From positions 1 to 18,136 of the forward strand of contig JAGXSQ010000003.1 in assembly GCA_018333395.1 (NCBI GenBank): DNA of 18,136 bases. Reading direction: 5' to 3'. The notes beneath the pieces were generated by a model. It saw only the letters and a program-made list of their open reading frames with translations. It did not search any database and had not been told where the DNA came from. Shown here piece after piece: positions 9,220 to 16,575 of this stretch. Origin of the DNA: Dethiobacter sp. (GTDB lineage: Bacteria > Bacillota_D > Dethiobacteria > Dethiobacterales > Dethiobacteraceae). The position numbers and the translations under genes are program-made. Every line of letters starts with the position of its first letter. Position 1 is the stretch's first letter.

Positions 9220-9248
9220 TTGCAAACTGTATTGCTTTGATTTATAAT
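9220..9248 (+). promoter_or_regulatory. Sigma-A type promoter of the regulator-glnA remnant
   Basis: TTGCAA (9220-9225), 17 bases, then a perfect TATAAT (9243-9248). It lies in an AT-rich patch about 100 bases before the ATG at 9351 and directly before the structured leader. Confidence 0.8.
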
Positions 9249-9265
9249 TAAAAACAACGGCATAT

Positions 9266-9334
9266 GGTACAATGTTGTACTCGGCAATGACGCCTGATTC
9301 AGAGATTTTCTCTGCGTGGAGGCGTTTTTTGTTT
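9266..9334 (+). promoter_or_regulatory. Candidate ANTAR-target leader with overlapping terminator
   Basis: P1: GTAC (9267-9270) pairs with GTAC (9277-9280), plus an outer G-U, around the hexaloop AATGTT. P2: GGC (9283-9285) pairs with GCC (9292-9294) around the hexaloop AATGAC. Both loops have A at position 1 and G at position 4, the known ANTAR-protein binding signature. The 3' arm of P2 lies in the 5' arm (ACGCCT, 9290-9295) of a terminator whose 3' arm is AGGCGT (9320-9325) with a T run to 9330, and an inner CAGAGA/TCTCTG stem. The P2 stem is short (3 bp then a mismatch), which is the weak point. Binding by an ANTAR regulator would favour P2 and block the terminator. Confidence 0.7.
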
Positions 9335-9350
9335 ACAGGGGGGGTGGCTT

Positions 9351-9809
9351 ATGAGCGGCGTCAGAGTTTTCATCAGCTCCGATTCCGCCGGCGCCAGGAA
9401 AGAAATTGCCTCAATCCTGGCAACGGCAGGCTGTCTGGTTGTCGGAGAAGCCGGCAGCGGAACGGGAGTGCTCCGCCTGATTCAGGCGTTGCAGCCTGAT
9501 GTGGCTGTGGTTGACATTGACAGCCGGCAGGGGATAGCTGCGGCTAAATTGCTGGAGGAGGACGGGCAAATCGCTCTGGTGCTGTTAAGCGCGTATCCCC
9601 GCAGGGGGCGAAGTTCAACTGTCTCGGGTCAGATTCAAAAACCTGTTAATGAGACGGCATTGTTGACAGCGGTCGAATTCGCGGCGGCGGGCATGTGCCG
9701 GCCTTTACGGCGATTACCAACCCCACGGTCAATTCTTATAAACGCCTGGTGCCTGGCTATGAAGCGCCGGTTTACCTGGCCTGGTCGCAGCGTAACCGCT
9801 CTCCGCTGA
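9351..9809 (+). pseudogene. NasT/AmiR-like response regulator, ANTAR domain lost
   Basis: The ORF starts at ATG 9351 after a G-rich ribosome binding site. Residues 1 to about 113 form a receiver domain (MSGVRVFISSDSAGARKEI, phosphoacceptor-position D55 in VVDID, conserved Lys in QIQKPV). The C-terminal ANTAR RNA-binding domain expected in this family is missing. From about 9690 the frame enters bases that encode glutamine synthetase in another frame, so the last 38 residues are out-of-frame sequence. The receiver is also somewhat short in the region before the Lys. The most likely cause is a deletion joining this gene to glnA. Identification as ANTAR class rests on the receiver style, the leader RNA and the glnA neighbour. 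Confidence 0.75.
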
Positions 9810-10186
9810 TTCGTATTCCGGCGCGCCGGGGCGTCGGCACTAGGGTTGAGGTGCGTTCCCCCGACCCGTCCTGCAATCCTTACTTGGCCTTGGCAGTGAT
9901 GTTAAAAGCGGGCCTGGACGGTATCAGGAATAAAATTCAACCGCCTGCTCCGGTGGAAAAAAATATTTATCTTCTGACGGCGGAAGACAGAGCAGCTATG
10001 GGCATCGCCAGTCTGCCAGGCAATTTAAATCAAGCGCTGAACAATCTGGCGGGCAGTGAGGTTATCCGGGATGCTTTGGGGGAGCATATTTGCCAGCGGT
10101 TTTTGGAGGCCAAGCACCAGGAATACCGGGAGTATGAAATGACGGTGCATCAATGGGAAACCGACCGCTATCTGGCTAAATTTTAA
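9690..10186 (+). pseudogene. glnA: Glutamine synthetase, C-terminal third only
   Basis: This frame encodes the last 163 or so residues of a type I glutamine synthetase (about 440 residues when whole). Recognisable are [39 protein letters not shown] with active-site Arg residues, the [15 protein letters not shown] segment and the terminal [11 protein letters not shown]. About 280 N-terminal residues, including most of the glutamate/ATP site and the metal ligands, are absent. The upstream bases belong to the receiver gene in another frame. A GTG at 9695 exists but has no good ribosome binding site. Catalytic activity is not possible as it stands. The C-terminal sequence is well conserved, so the loss is recent or is an assembly error. 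Confidence 0.88.
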
Positions 10187-10209
10187 TTTAACGAATCGTT
10201 CATTGCAGG

Positions 10210-10249
10210 CGAGGAGGCCTGGTCTGTCAAGACCGACCTCCTCGTTTTT
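10210..10249 (+). terminator. Rho-independent terminator after the glnA remnant
   Basis: CGAGGAGG (10210-10217) pairs with CCTCCTCG (10237-10244). An inner GGTCT/AGACC stem closes a GTCA loop, and five T follow. This is a strong terminator that isolates the glnA fragment from the glutamate synthase genes. Confidence 0.85.
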
Positions 10250-10312
10250 ATGTGCGGCGGATTTTCCGGTTCGGCAGGGGTTTCGTTACATCGGGAAAGC
10301 AGGAAATATGTC

Positions 10313-10351
10313 TTGTATTATATTAAAAACAGTGCTATTATATCCTATAAT
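10313..10351 (+). promoter_or_regulatory. Promoter(s) of the glutamate synthase operon
   Basis: TTGTAT (10313-10318), 17 bases, TATTAT (10336-10341). A second -10 option, TATAAT at 10346-10351, has only a poor -35 (TTAAAA). The leader to the ATG at 10415 is AT-rich and short. Confidence 0.65.
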
Positions 10352-10359
10352 AAAAAATG

Positions 10360-10376
10360 ATTTCATAATATGAAAT
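10360..10376. promoter_or_regulatory. Palindromic candidate operator
   Basis: ATTTCAT-AAT-ATGAAAT is a perfect 7-bp inverted repeat with a 3-base spacer, placed just downstream of the -10 elements where a repressor could block transcription. It does not match the GlnR/TnrA consensus (TGTNAN7TNACA). The cognate regulator is unknown. Confidence 0.5.
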
Positions 10377-10414
10377 ACTGAGGCAAAAAGTTCTAATGCA
10401 AAGGAGCTGCGCGT

Positions 10415-11497
10415 ATGTGCGGGATAGCAGGTTTAATCAGCCTTAACAGGATTAGAGAAAACGGCAGCCGGATAAAAAAAGCCATCGTCTTGCAGAATGA
10501 ACGGGGCAACGGACTGGGAGCGGGATATGGGGTATACGGTATTTATCCTGGGTATGAGAACTTGTATGCCATTCACATTATGGCTTCGTCAGAAGAGGCG
10601 ATTAACCAGGCTGCGGTGTTTATCAGGCGCTGGTTTAAGGTGCAAAAACAGGAGCCGATTCCTGTCTGGGAAAAAGCAATAAGGGACCACCCATACTTTC
10701 AGCGTTTTTTTGTGGAGACTCCGGAGGCGCCGGCCCTTTGTTCCGGCGGCCAGAACGAGGACGGGTATGTGTTGGAGAAGATGATGCTGATGAACAAAGA
10801 AGTGTCTGGCGCCTATGCTTTTTCCAGCGGGAAAGACATGGGAGTATTTAAAGGCGTTGGCACACCCCGGGATATCTATGATTTTTTTATGCTGGACCAC
10901 TACGAAGGGTACTCTTGGCTTGCCCACAACCGCTTTCCCACCAATACGCCGGGCTGGTGGGGCGGCGCGCACCCGTTTAACGCTTTAGATTGGTCTATTG
11001 TGCATAACGGCGAGATCTCGTCGTACGGAATCAACCTTCGCTATCTTGAAGCGCAGGGCTACTTCTGCCACCTGCAGACCGACAGCGAAGTAATTGCTTA
11101 CCTGTTCGACCTGCTTGTCCGTCGGCACGGCCTTGGCATCCTGGAGGCAGCTGCCGCTTTAGCCCCGCCCTACTGGGCAACGGTGGAGCGGTTGGAAGAT
11201 TCTGAACGGCAGGAACAACTGCGACTGCTAAGAATTATTTATGAGCCGGCCATGCTAAACGGCCCATTCGCTGTGCTGGCAGCGTTTTCCGGCGGCATGT
11301 TCAGCCTGACGGACAATACCAAGCTGCGGCCGATGACGGTTGCCGCACAGGATGGTTATACTTATTTTGCCAGTGAACTGTCGGCGTTGTATGAAATGCA
11401 GGAAAATTTACAGCGGGTCGTTACTCCCCGTGCCGGCGAACCGGTTGTCGCGCTGTATAGCAAGTCAGCAGCGTTAAGGGGAGGTGAGGGGGCATGA
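10415..11497 (+). CDS. Glutamate synthase, class II glutamine amidotransferase subunit
   Basis: This 360-residue subunit releases ammonia from glutamine. The catalytic nucleophile is Cys2, exposed after Met removal (MCGIAGL). Further Ntn-hydrolase motifs are HNRFPTNTPGWWGGAHPFN (substrate binding), IVHNGEISSYG (oxyanion/Asn-Gly) and LQTDSEVIAYLFD. It corresponds to the N-terminal domain of full-length GltB, made here as a separate protein as in archaea and some anaerobic Firmicutes. The ATG has a good AAGGAG site, and the stop overlaps the next start (ATGA). N-methylglutamate synthase MgsA is related, but nothing else here suggests that pathway. Cytoplasmic. Confidence 0.9.
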   Translation: MCGIAGLISLNRIRENGSRIKKAIVLQNERGNGLGAGYGVYGIYPGYENLYAIHIMASSEEAINQAAVFIRRWFKVQKQEPIPVWEKAIRDHPYFQRFFVETPEAPALCSGGQNEDGYVLEKMMLMNKEVSGAYAFSSGKDMGVFKGVGTPRDIYDFFMLDHYEGYSWLAHNRFPTNTPGWWGGAHPFNALDWSIVHNGEISSYGINLRYLEAQGYFCHLQTDSEVIAYLFDLLVRRHGLGILEAAAALAPPYWATVERLEDSERQEQLRLLRIIYEPAMLNGPFAVLAAFSGGMFSLTDNTKLRPMTVAAQDGYTYFASELSALYEMQENLQRVVTPRAGEPVVALYSKSAALRGGEGA

Positions 11498-13002
11498 GCC
11501 TCCGACCGGAGCAACCGGGCGGGCGCTCATTATACCGGCCGGTATTTGATAGGTCTTTGTGCACCGACTGCGGCGCCTGTGCCCGCCAGTGTACCTTTAA
11601 CGAAATTCGTCTGGAGTCTCGCCAAGAAAAAAAAATACCGCACGCCTCCGGCAAGGCCTGCGGTGCCTGTCACCGCTGCGAGGTGCTCTGCCCGCGCGGC
11701 GCCATCTATATCGAGGAGCGGCCGCTCGCGCTGCGTCCCCATGCTATCTGGAACCAGGCTGCTGTCACGCGTGTGCACCTGCAGGCCGCTACCGGCGCTG
11801 TGCCGCTTACCGGGTTTGGCGCCGGCGCCAATATTCCTACTTATTGGGACAGACTGCTGTTTAACGCCTGCCAGGTAACGAACCCCGCTATCGACCCGCA
11901 AAGAGAGCCGATGGAAACCACGACGTATCTGGGGAGAAAGCCGGAGAGCCTAAAAGAGGCCAAAGGGCTTAAGATAAGCCAGCTGCTTAAGCTGAATCTT
12001 CCGCTCGTCTTTGCCCCTATGTCTTACGGCAGCATCAATTTACGGCTGCAAAAAGCCCTGGCAATCACGGCCAGGGAAAAGGGAATCCTCTGGTATTCAG
12101 GTGAAGGCGGTTTCCATGAAGAGCTAAGCGAGTATAGCGACTGGGCTGTCCTGCAGATAGCCTCCGGGCGCTTCGGAATCAATCCGGCTTATCTTACAAA
12201 AGCACGGGCCTATCAGATTAAAATCGGCCAAGGCGCCAAACCCGGAATCGGCGGCCACTTGCCGGGTGAAAAGGTGCTGGAGGGAATCTCCAGGACACGG
12301 ATGATCCTGCTGGGGAGCGATGCCCTCTCGCCGGCGCCGCAGCATGACATTTACTCCATAGAAGATTTGCGGCTCCTGATTTATGCCGTTAAGGAGGCCA
12401 GCGGCTACAAGCCGGTCTGCGTAAAAATTGCCGCTGTGCACAATGTCGCGGCGATAGCCACCGGGATCGTCCATGCCGGCGCCGACATGGTGTACCTGGA
12501 CGGTTACCGCGCCGGCACGGGAGCTGCTCCGGCCATAGTCCGTGATAACGTGGGGATCCCGCTGGAATTGGCACTGGCTACTGTGGACCAGCGGCTGCGT
12601 GAGGAAGGGATCCGGCATAAAGCCTCCCTGGTGGCGGGGGGCGGCATCTCCAACAGCGCTGATGTGATGAAAGCGGTTGCGCTGGGCGCCGATGCGGTGG
12701 CTGTCGGTACGGCTCTTCTCGTCAGCTGCGGCTGTCACGGCTGCCAGCGTTGCCATACCGGCAAATGTCCGTGGGGATTAACTACAAACGACCCGGATAT
12801 CGCAGAGCGGCTTGATGTGGAATGGGCGGTGGAGCGCTTAAGCAACCTGGTGGAGGGGTGGCGCCATGAAATGAAAGAAATTATGGGGCTAAACGGAATT
12901 TATGATATCGGCTCTTTCCGGGGAAACCGCCTGCTCCTGCGCGGGGTGGGGTTATCGTCAAAGGAACTGGAAATACTGGGCGTCAGGCACGCCGGAGAGT
13001 AG
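11494..13002 (+). CDS. Glutamate synthase FMN subunit with two N-terminal 4Fe-4S clusters
   Basis: This 502-residue subunit is the synthase core, where ammonia, 2-oxoglutarate and electrons yield glutamate. The N-terminus is a bacterial-ferredoxin-like domain: C23/C26/C29/C33 and C56/C59/C62/C66, two CxxCxxCxxxC sets. The TIM-barrel FMN domain follows (SYGSINLRLQKALAI; KPGIGGHLPGEKV; HDIYSIEDLRLLIY; YLDGYRAGTGAAP; VAGGGISNSADVMKA). A 3Fe-4S motif comes near the C-terminus, C414-x5-C420-x4-C425, with extra Cys at 412 and 417. No NADPH-binding GltD-like gene lies nearby, so reduced ferredoxin or a distant subunit is the probable electron source. Archaeal GltB2-type proteins share this architecture. 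Confidence 0.93.
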   Translation: MSLRPEQPGGRSLYRPVFDRSLCTDCGACARQCTFNEIRLESRQEKKIPHASGKACGACHRCEVLCPRGAIYIEERPLALRPHAIWNQAAVTRVHLQAATGAVPLTGFGAGANIPTYWDRLLFNACQVTNPAIDPQREPMETTTYLGRKPESLKEAKGLKISQLLKLNLPLVFAPMSYGSINLRLQKALAITAREKGILWYSGEGGFHEELSEYSDWAVLQIASGRFGINPAYLTKARAYQIKIGQGAKPGIGGHLPGEKVLEGISRTRMILLGSDALSPAPQHDIYSIEDLRLLIYAVKEASGYKPVCVKIAAVHNVAAIATGIVHAGADMVYLDGYRAGTGAAPAIVRDNVGIPLELALATVDQRLREEGIRHKASLVAGGGISNSADVMKAVALGADAVAVGTALLVSCGCHGCQRCHTGKCPWGLTTNDPDIAERLDVEWAVERLSNLVEGWRHEMKEIMGLNGIYDIGSFRGNRLLLRGVGLSSKELEILGVRHAGE

Positions 13003-13827
13003 GTGGAGCGCTTGAGTACAGTTCTAGACGCCAAAGGCGTAGATTCCCGCCAGTTAAATGATATGGTCCGCGCTTGTCTGGAGCAGGGTGAGCGGCATAT
13101 TGTTCTGCGGCATGTGCGCGGCCAGCGCTATCTGGGGGCCGGACTGACAGCCGGTGACCTGTTGTTGGAGGTGGAAGGTGTTCCCGGTGAGGACCTGGCC
13201 TTTTGCATGGGCGGACCGACAATTATAGTGCGTGGGCACGGCCAAAATGCCATTGCCAATACCATGGACAGCGGCACTGTGGCTGTGCATGGCATGGGCG
13301 GGGACGCCCTGGCTTACGGGATGCGCGGCGGCAGGCTCTTTATCCGTGACAGCGTGGGGTATCGAGTCGGCATCCATATGAAAGAATACCGCGAGCTGAA
13401 GCCGGGCGTGGTGGTCGGCGGCACGGCGGGCGACTTTCTCGGGGAATACATGGCCGGCGGAACCATGGTTATCCTGAACAGGCACAACGAACAGGAGAGC
13501 GTTTGCGGTCAGGCCGATAAGACGCTGGCCACAGGGATACATGCCGGGGAGATATATATTTTCAATTATGATGTCCCAGGCTTTCTGCCCGGAATAGGAG
13601 CTAGGCTGCTTCCGCCGGATAAAGCAGATACAGCACGTGTCAGAAGCCTGGTGGAAGAATACTGCCATTATTTCGGCTTTGACTCAAACCCGCTCCTGAC
13701 GCGGGAAATGGTTAAAATTATCCCGGCCGGCAGCCGGCCCTTTCATAAATTCTATTGCTCCGCGTACCCGGTACACGCCACAGAGCTGACTCATGACATA
13801 AGGTATAGCTGTCCGTCAAAGATTTAA
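13003..13827 (+). CDS. Glutamate synthase GXGXG-domain subunit
   Basis: This is a 274-residue beta-helix structural subunit equivalent to the C-terminal domain of GltB. The repeated glycine signature is clear: GPTIIVRGHGQNAIANTMDS, VHGMGGDALAYGMRGGRLFI, GGTAGDFLGEYMAGGTMVIL. Two starts are possible: GTG at 13003 directly after the upstream TAG, or TTG at 13012 (MSTVLDAKG) with AGGTGGA upstream, which I consider equally good. The C-terminal extension of about 90 residues contains His/Cys/Tyr but no recognised motif. It is the third gene of a compact operon and should form a complex with the two preceding proteins. Confidence 0.9.
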   Translation: MERLSTVLDAKGVDSRQLNDMVRACLEQGERHIVLRHVRGQRYLGAGLTAGDLLLEVEGVPGEDLAFCMGGPTIIVRGHGQNAIANTMDSGTVAVHGMGGDALAYGMRGGRLFIRDSVGYRVGIHMKEYRELKPGVVVGGTAGDFLGEYMAGGTMVILNRHNEQESVCGQADKTLATGIHAGEIYIFNYDVPGFLPGIGARLLPPDKADTARVRSLVEEYCHYFGFDSNPLLTREMVKIIPAGSRPFHKFYCSAYPVHATELTHDIRYSCPSKI

Positions 13828-13868
13828 GAGGTAACGAAGGTAAATTTTATCCTCGGGCACGGAAAACG

Positions 13869-13897
13869 TTGACGCGGCGGGGGAAATATGTTATATT
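13869..13897 (+). promoter_or_regulatory. Sigma-A type promoter for infC-rpmI-rplT
   Basis: TTGACG (13869-13874), 17-base spacer, TATATT (13892-13897). It drives the translation operon independently of the glutamate synthase genes. Confidence 0.8.
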
Positions 13898-13903
13898 AAA
13901 TTT

Positions 13904-14015
13904 CGTCAAGAAGAAGCCACCGCTTCTCACCCCAAGGCTTTGCCCCAAGGGTCAGCAGGATTGATTTTACCGAAGCAGGTGGTTTGCACCTGCTTTAAAT
14001 CATTTTAGGAGGTGG
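13904..14015 (+). ncRNA. Probable L20-type leader of infC-rpmI-rplT
   Basis: The roughly 110-base leader holds a 6-bp stem AGAAGC/GCTTCT (13912-13927, loop CACC). A CCGCTTCTCACCCC-AAGGC region follows, with potential ACCC/GGGT pairing. The last element is a 9-bp hairpin AAGCAGGTG/CACCTGCTT at 13973-13995, followed by a U-rich stretch. Position and organisation match the ribosomal protein L20 leader of Firmicutes, where excess L20 represses the operon by attenuation. I recall the general form rather than the exact consensus; a covariance search against Rfam RF00558 would decide. Confidence 0.65.
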
Positions 14016-14021
14016 TTGAAG

Positions 14022-14537
14022 ATTAACAAGGACTTTCCGATTAATGAGCAGATTCGCGCACGGGAAGTGCGGGTAGTTGATGCCGACGGTGCCCAGCTTG
14101 GTATTATGTCTCTGCGGGATGCTTTGCGTGTGGCTACGGAGAGGAATTTGGACTTGGTGGCCATTGCCATGAATGCCAAGCCGCCTGTTTGCCGTGTGAT
14201 GGATTTTGGGAAATATAAGTACGAGCAGAGCAAGCGGGAGAAGGAAGCGCGCAAAAACCAGAAAGTCATTACGGTGAAGGAAGTAAAGGTCCGTCCCAAC
14301 ATTGAGGACCATGACTTCCAGGTGAAGCTGAGAAACGCGCGCCGCTTTTTAGAAGAAGGGGACAAGGTCAAGGCTTCCGTCATGTTCAGGGGACGGGAAA
14401 TCACTCATCCTGAGCTTGGACGCAAGCTTTTGGTGCGGCTGGCTAAAGAAGTGGATGATTTGGCCAGCATGGAACGTGATCCGAAGGTGGAAGGACGCAA
14501 TATGGTCATGATCCTGACGCCCAGACAGACAAACTAA
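14022..14537 (+). CDS. infC: Translation initiation factor IF-3, probable AUU start
   Basis: IF-3 binds the 30S subunit and checks start codon/initiator tRNA pairing. The reading frame extends from TTG at 14016, but the ribosome binding site AGGAGGTG (14007-14014) lies only 3 bases from that codon. The ATT at 14022 is 9 bases from AGGAGG and gives a protein starting [19 protein letters not shown], as in other IF-3 proteins (171 residues). AUU starts are a known autoregulatory feature of infC. The N-domain, a lysine-rich linker ([16 protein letters not shown]) and the C-domain with [13 protein letters not shown] are intact. First gene of infC-rpmI-rplT. Confidence 0.95.
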   Translation: MNKDFPINEQIRAREVRVVDADGAQLGIMSLRDALRVATERNLDLVAIAMNAKPPVCRVMDFGKYKYEQSKREKEARKNQKVITVKEVKVRPNIEDHDFQVKLRNARRFLEEGDKVKASVMFRGREITHPELGRKLLVRLAKEVDDLASMERDPKVEGRNMVMILTPRQTN

Positions 14538-14560
14538 CTTACGAGCAGGAGGGATGCAAG

Positions 14561-14755
14561 ATGCCTAAAATGAAAACACACCGCGGTGCCGCTAAGCGTT
14601 TTAAGAAGACAGGCACCGGTAAGTTTAAGCGCAGTTGTGCCAATCACCGCCACATTTTGGAGAAAAAAGGCCCAAAGCGGAAGCGGCGCCTGCGTCAGGG
14701 AACACTGGTCAGTCCGTCCGAAACGCGACGGGTAGCCATTATGCTTCCCAACTAG
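14561..14755 (+). CDS. rpmI: 50S ribosomal protein L35
   Basis: This is a 64-residue, very basic protein of normal length. It has the classic start [20 protein letters not shown] and the conserved [18 protein letters not shown] segment. It is a late-assembled large-subunit component, sitting between infC and rplT as in most bacteria. The ATG follows an AGGAGG site. Confidence 0.98.
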   Translation: MPKMKTHRGAAKRFKKTGTGKFKRSCANHRHILEKKGPKRKRRLRQGTLVSPSETRRVAIMLPN

Positions 14756-14805
14756 CTATAGTACTGAATTTTTACACAGCATGAAAAGCGAAGGAGGATT
14801 TTAAT

Positions 14806-15159
14806 GTGGCCAGGGTAAAAAGAGGCGTAGCCGGCAGGGCGCGCCATAAGAAGATTATAAAAATGGCTAAGGGATATTTTGGGGCTAAAAGTAAGCTGTT
14901 TCGTACAGCTAATCAGGCTATCCTAAAGTCTTTGGCCAATGCTTACCGTGACCGTCGTAACCTTAAGCGTGATTACCGCAAGCTCTGGATCTCCCGCATC
15001 AACGCGGCAGCACGCCTAAACGGCATGTCTTACAGTCGACTGATGAACGGCTTGAAACGGGCTGGCGTAGACATAAACCGCAAGATGCTGGCTGATTTGG
15101 CCGTTAATGACTCAGAGGGGTTTAGCCAGCTGGTGGGCGTGGCCAAAGAAAACCTGTAA
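14806..15159 (+). CDS. rplT: 50S ribosomal protein L20
   Basis: This 117-residue protein starts with GTG, with AAGGAGG 8 bases upstream. An ATG two bases before is in another frame. It has the family start [15 protein letters not shown], the [15 protein letters not shown] motif and the C-terminal globular part [20 protein letters not shown]20 binds 23S rRNA early in assembly and, in Firmicutes, also represses its own operon through the leader. It is the last gene of the operon, followed by a terminator. Confidence 0.98.
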   Translation: MARVKRGVAGRARHKKIIKMAKGYFGAKSKLFRTANQAILKSLANAYRDRRNLKRDYRKLWISRINAAARLNGMSYSRLMNGLKRAGVDINRKMLADLAVNDSEGFSQLVGVAKENL

Positions 15160-15165
15160 CACTGC

Positions 15166-15201
15166 AAGTCGGGAGTATCATACTTCTGGCTTTGTCTTTT
15201 T
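15166..15201 (+). terminator. Terminator after rplT
   Basis: Arms 15166-15178 and 15180-15192 pair over 13 positions, with three G-U pairs, and are followed by TGTCTTTTT. In practice the inner pairs open to form the loop. It separates the ribosomal operon from ktrB. Confidence 0.75.
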
Positions 15202-15216
15202 ACCTACCGGAGGTGG

Positions 15217-16563
15217 ATGGCTATCATCCGTCTTAATCCTTTTAGTATGCCCAAGGTGTCGCCGGCGAAAATCCTGCCGGGGGGATTTGCGTTGCTCATT
15301 CTGCTGGGAGCGGTGTTGCTCACTTTGCCCGCCTCCACCCATACCGGCAGTCTTTCTTTCTTGGATGCTCTTTTTACCGCTACTTCGGCTGTTTGTGTCA
15401 CCGGCTTAGTGGTAGTGGACACGGGCACCTATTTTACACGCTTTGGCCAAACGGTGATTATGCTGCTGATTCAGGTTGGCGGCTTAGGCATCATGACGGC
15501 TGCTACGCTTATTTTTATCCTGCTCGGCAAAAAAATCACCCTGCGGGAACGGCTGGTGATTCAGGAGTCACTAAATCAGATTACGATGCAAGGACTGGTT
15601 CGTCTTGCTTACACCTTGGTGCTACTGACATTAACTGTGCAGGGGATAGGGGCGGTGCTTCTTGCCACCCGTTTTGTCCCTCTTTACGGCTTTTCTACAG
15701 GACTGTTTTATGCCGTCTTCCATGCGGTGAGCGCTTTTTGCAACGCAGGGTTTGATCTGTTTGGCGGATTTAGGAGCTTGGAGTCTTTTGCCCAAGACCC
15801 CCTCATTCCGACCACTATTGCCATACTGCTGATACTGGGAGGACTTGGCTTTACAGTGTTGCTGGAGGTCTACCAGTGTAGGCGTTTTGCACGCCTTTCA
15901 CTGCACGCCAAAATGGCCTTAGTGGTCACGGTGTTACTGCTACTATCTGGTACGCTGATGATCTTGTTATTAGAATACAGCAACCCGGAAACTCTGGGAC
16001 GGTTTAATTTTGGGGGCAAGCTTTACCATGCCTTTTTTACCGCTGCTACCCCGCGGACAGCCGGGTTTCATACTGTACCGACCGGACTTTTGACCCAAGC
16101 AACGCTTTTCTTCACTATTGTACTGATGTTTATCGGAGCGTCACCTGCCGGAACAGGCGGTGGCATCAAGACGACAACATTTGGCACCATAGTAATTGCT
16201 GTCATTTCTATGGTGCGTGGCGATGAGGAGTCCACGATGTTCAAAAAAAGAATTCCCGGAGACCTTCTCGTTAAAGCTCTGTCGGTGGTTATGTTTTCCC
16301 TGTCCCTTATTTTGCTTGTGACCTTGATTTTGACTGTGACCGAGCAGAAGCCGCTACTGGATATACTGTTTGAAACCACGTCAGCCTTTGCCACAGTGGG
16401 TCTCTCTACAGGGGTGACTCCTGATCTCTCGCCAATTGGCCGCGTACTGATTATTATTACGATGTTCATTGGCAGAGTAGGTCCGCTAACCTTGGTATTT
16501 GCCTTGGCCCACCCGCGTAAGAAACCGTTTCGTTACATGTCGGAACGGATTATGATCGGCTAA
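15217..16563 (+). CDS. ktrB: KtrB/TrkH-family potassium transporter
   Basis: This is a 448-residue polytopic membrane protein with four repeats, each with a pore-loop glycine: VCVTGLV, FCNAGFD, PRTAGFH and TVGLSTG, the KtrB selectivity filter. The loop SPAGTGGGIKTTT is also conserved. Length fits KtrB. The ATG at 15217 sits only 3 bases after GGAGG, so initiation at Met11 (15247) is possible but lacks its own site. It pairs with the KtrA regulator 12 bases downstream. In KtrAB, K+ uptake is Na+-dependent and gated by nucleotide binding to KtrA. No c-di-AMP riboswitch is visible upstream. Confidence 0.95.
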   Translation: MAIIRLNPFSMPKVSPAKILPGGFALLILLGAVLLTLPASTHTGSLSFLDALFTATSAVCVTGLVVVDTGTYFTRFGQTVIMLLIQVGGLGIMTAATLIFILLGKKITLRERLVIQESLNQITMQGLVRLAYTLVLLTLTVQGIGAVLLATRFVPLYGFSTGLFYAVFHAVSAFCNAGFDLFGGFRSLESFAQDPLIPTTIAILLILGGLGFTVLLEVYQCRRFARLSLHAKMALVVTVLLLLSGTLMILLLEYSNPETLGRFNFGGKLYHAFFTAATPRTAGFHTVPTGLLTQATLFFTIVLMFIGASPAGTGGGIKTTTFGTIVIAVISMVRGDEESTMFKKRIPGDLLVKALSVVMFSLSLILLVTLILTVTEQKPLLDILFETTSAFATVGLSTGVTPDLSPIGRVLIIITMFIGRVGPLTLVFALAHPRKKPFRYMSERIMIG

Positions 16564-16575
16564 GGAGATGAAAAG

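Noticed and set aside
9300..9314. CAGAGA/TCTCTG hairpin as the second ANTAR hairpin
   Set aside because: Its loop is only 3-5 bases without the A1/G4 pattern; the AATGAC hexaloop just upstream fits better, and this stem belongs to the terminator.
10415..13827. N-methylglutamate synthase (MgsABC) instead of glutamate synthase
   Set aside because: The domain split is similar, but the N-terminal 4Fe-4S domain, the glnA context and the absence of methylamine genes favour glutamate synthase. Not fully excluded without a tree.
15160..15216. c-di-AMP (ydaO) riboswitch before ktrB
   Set aside because: The gap is 57 bases, largely filled by the rplT terminator; too short for that riboswitch.
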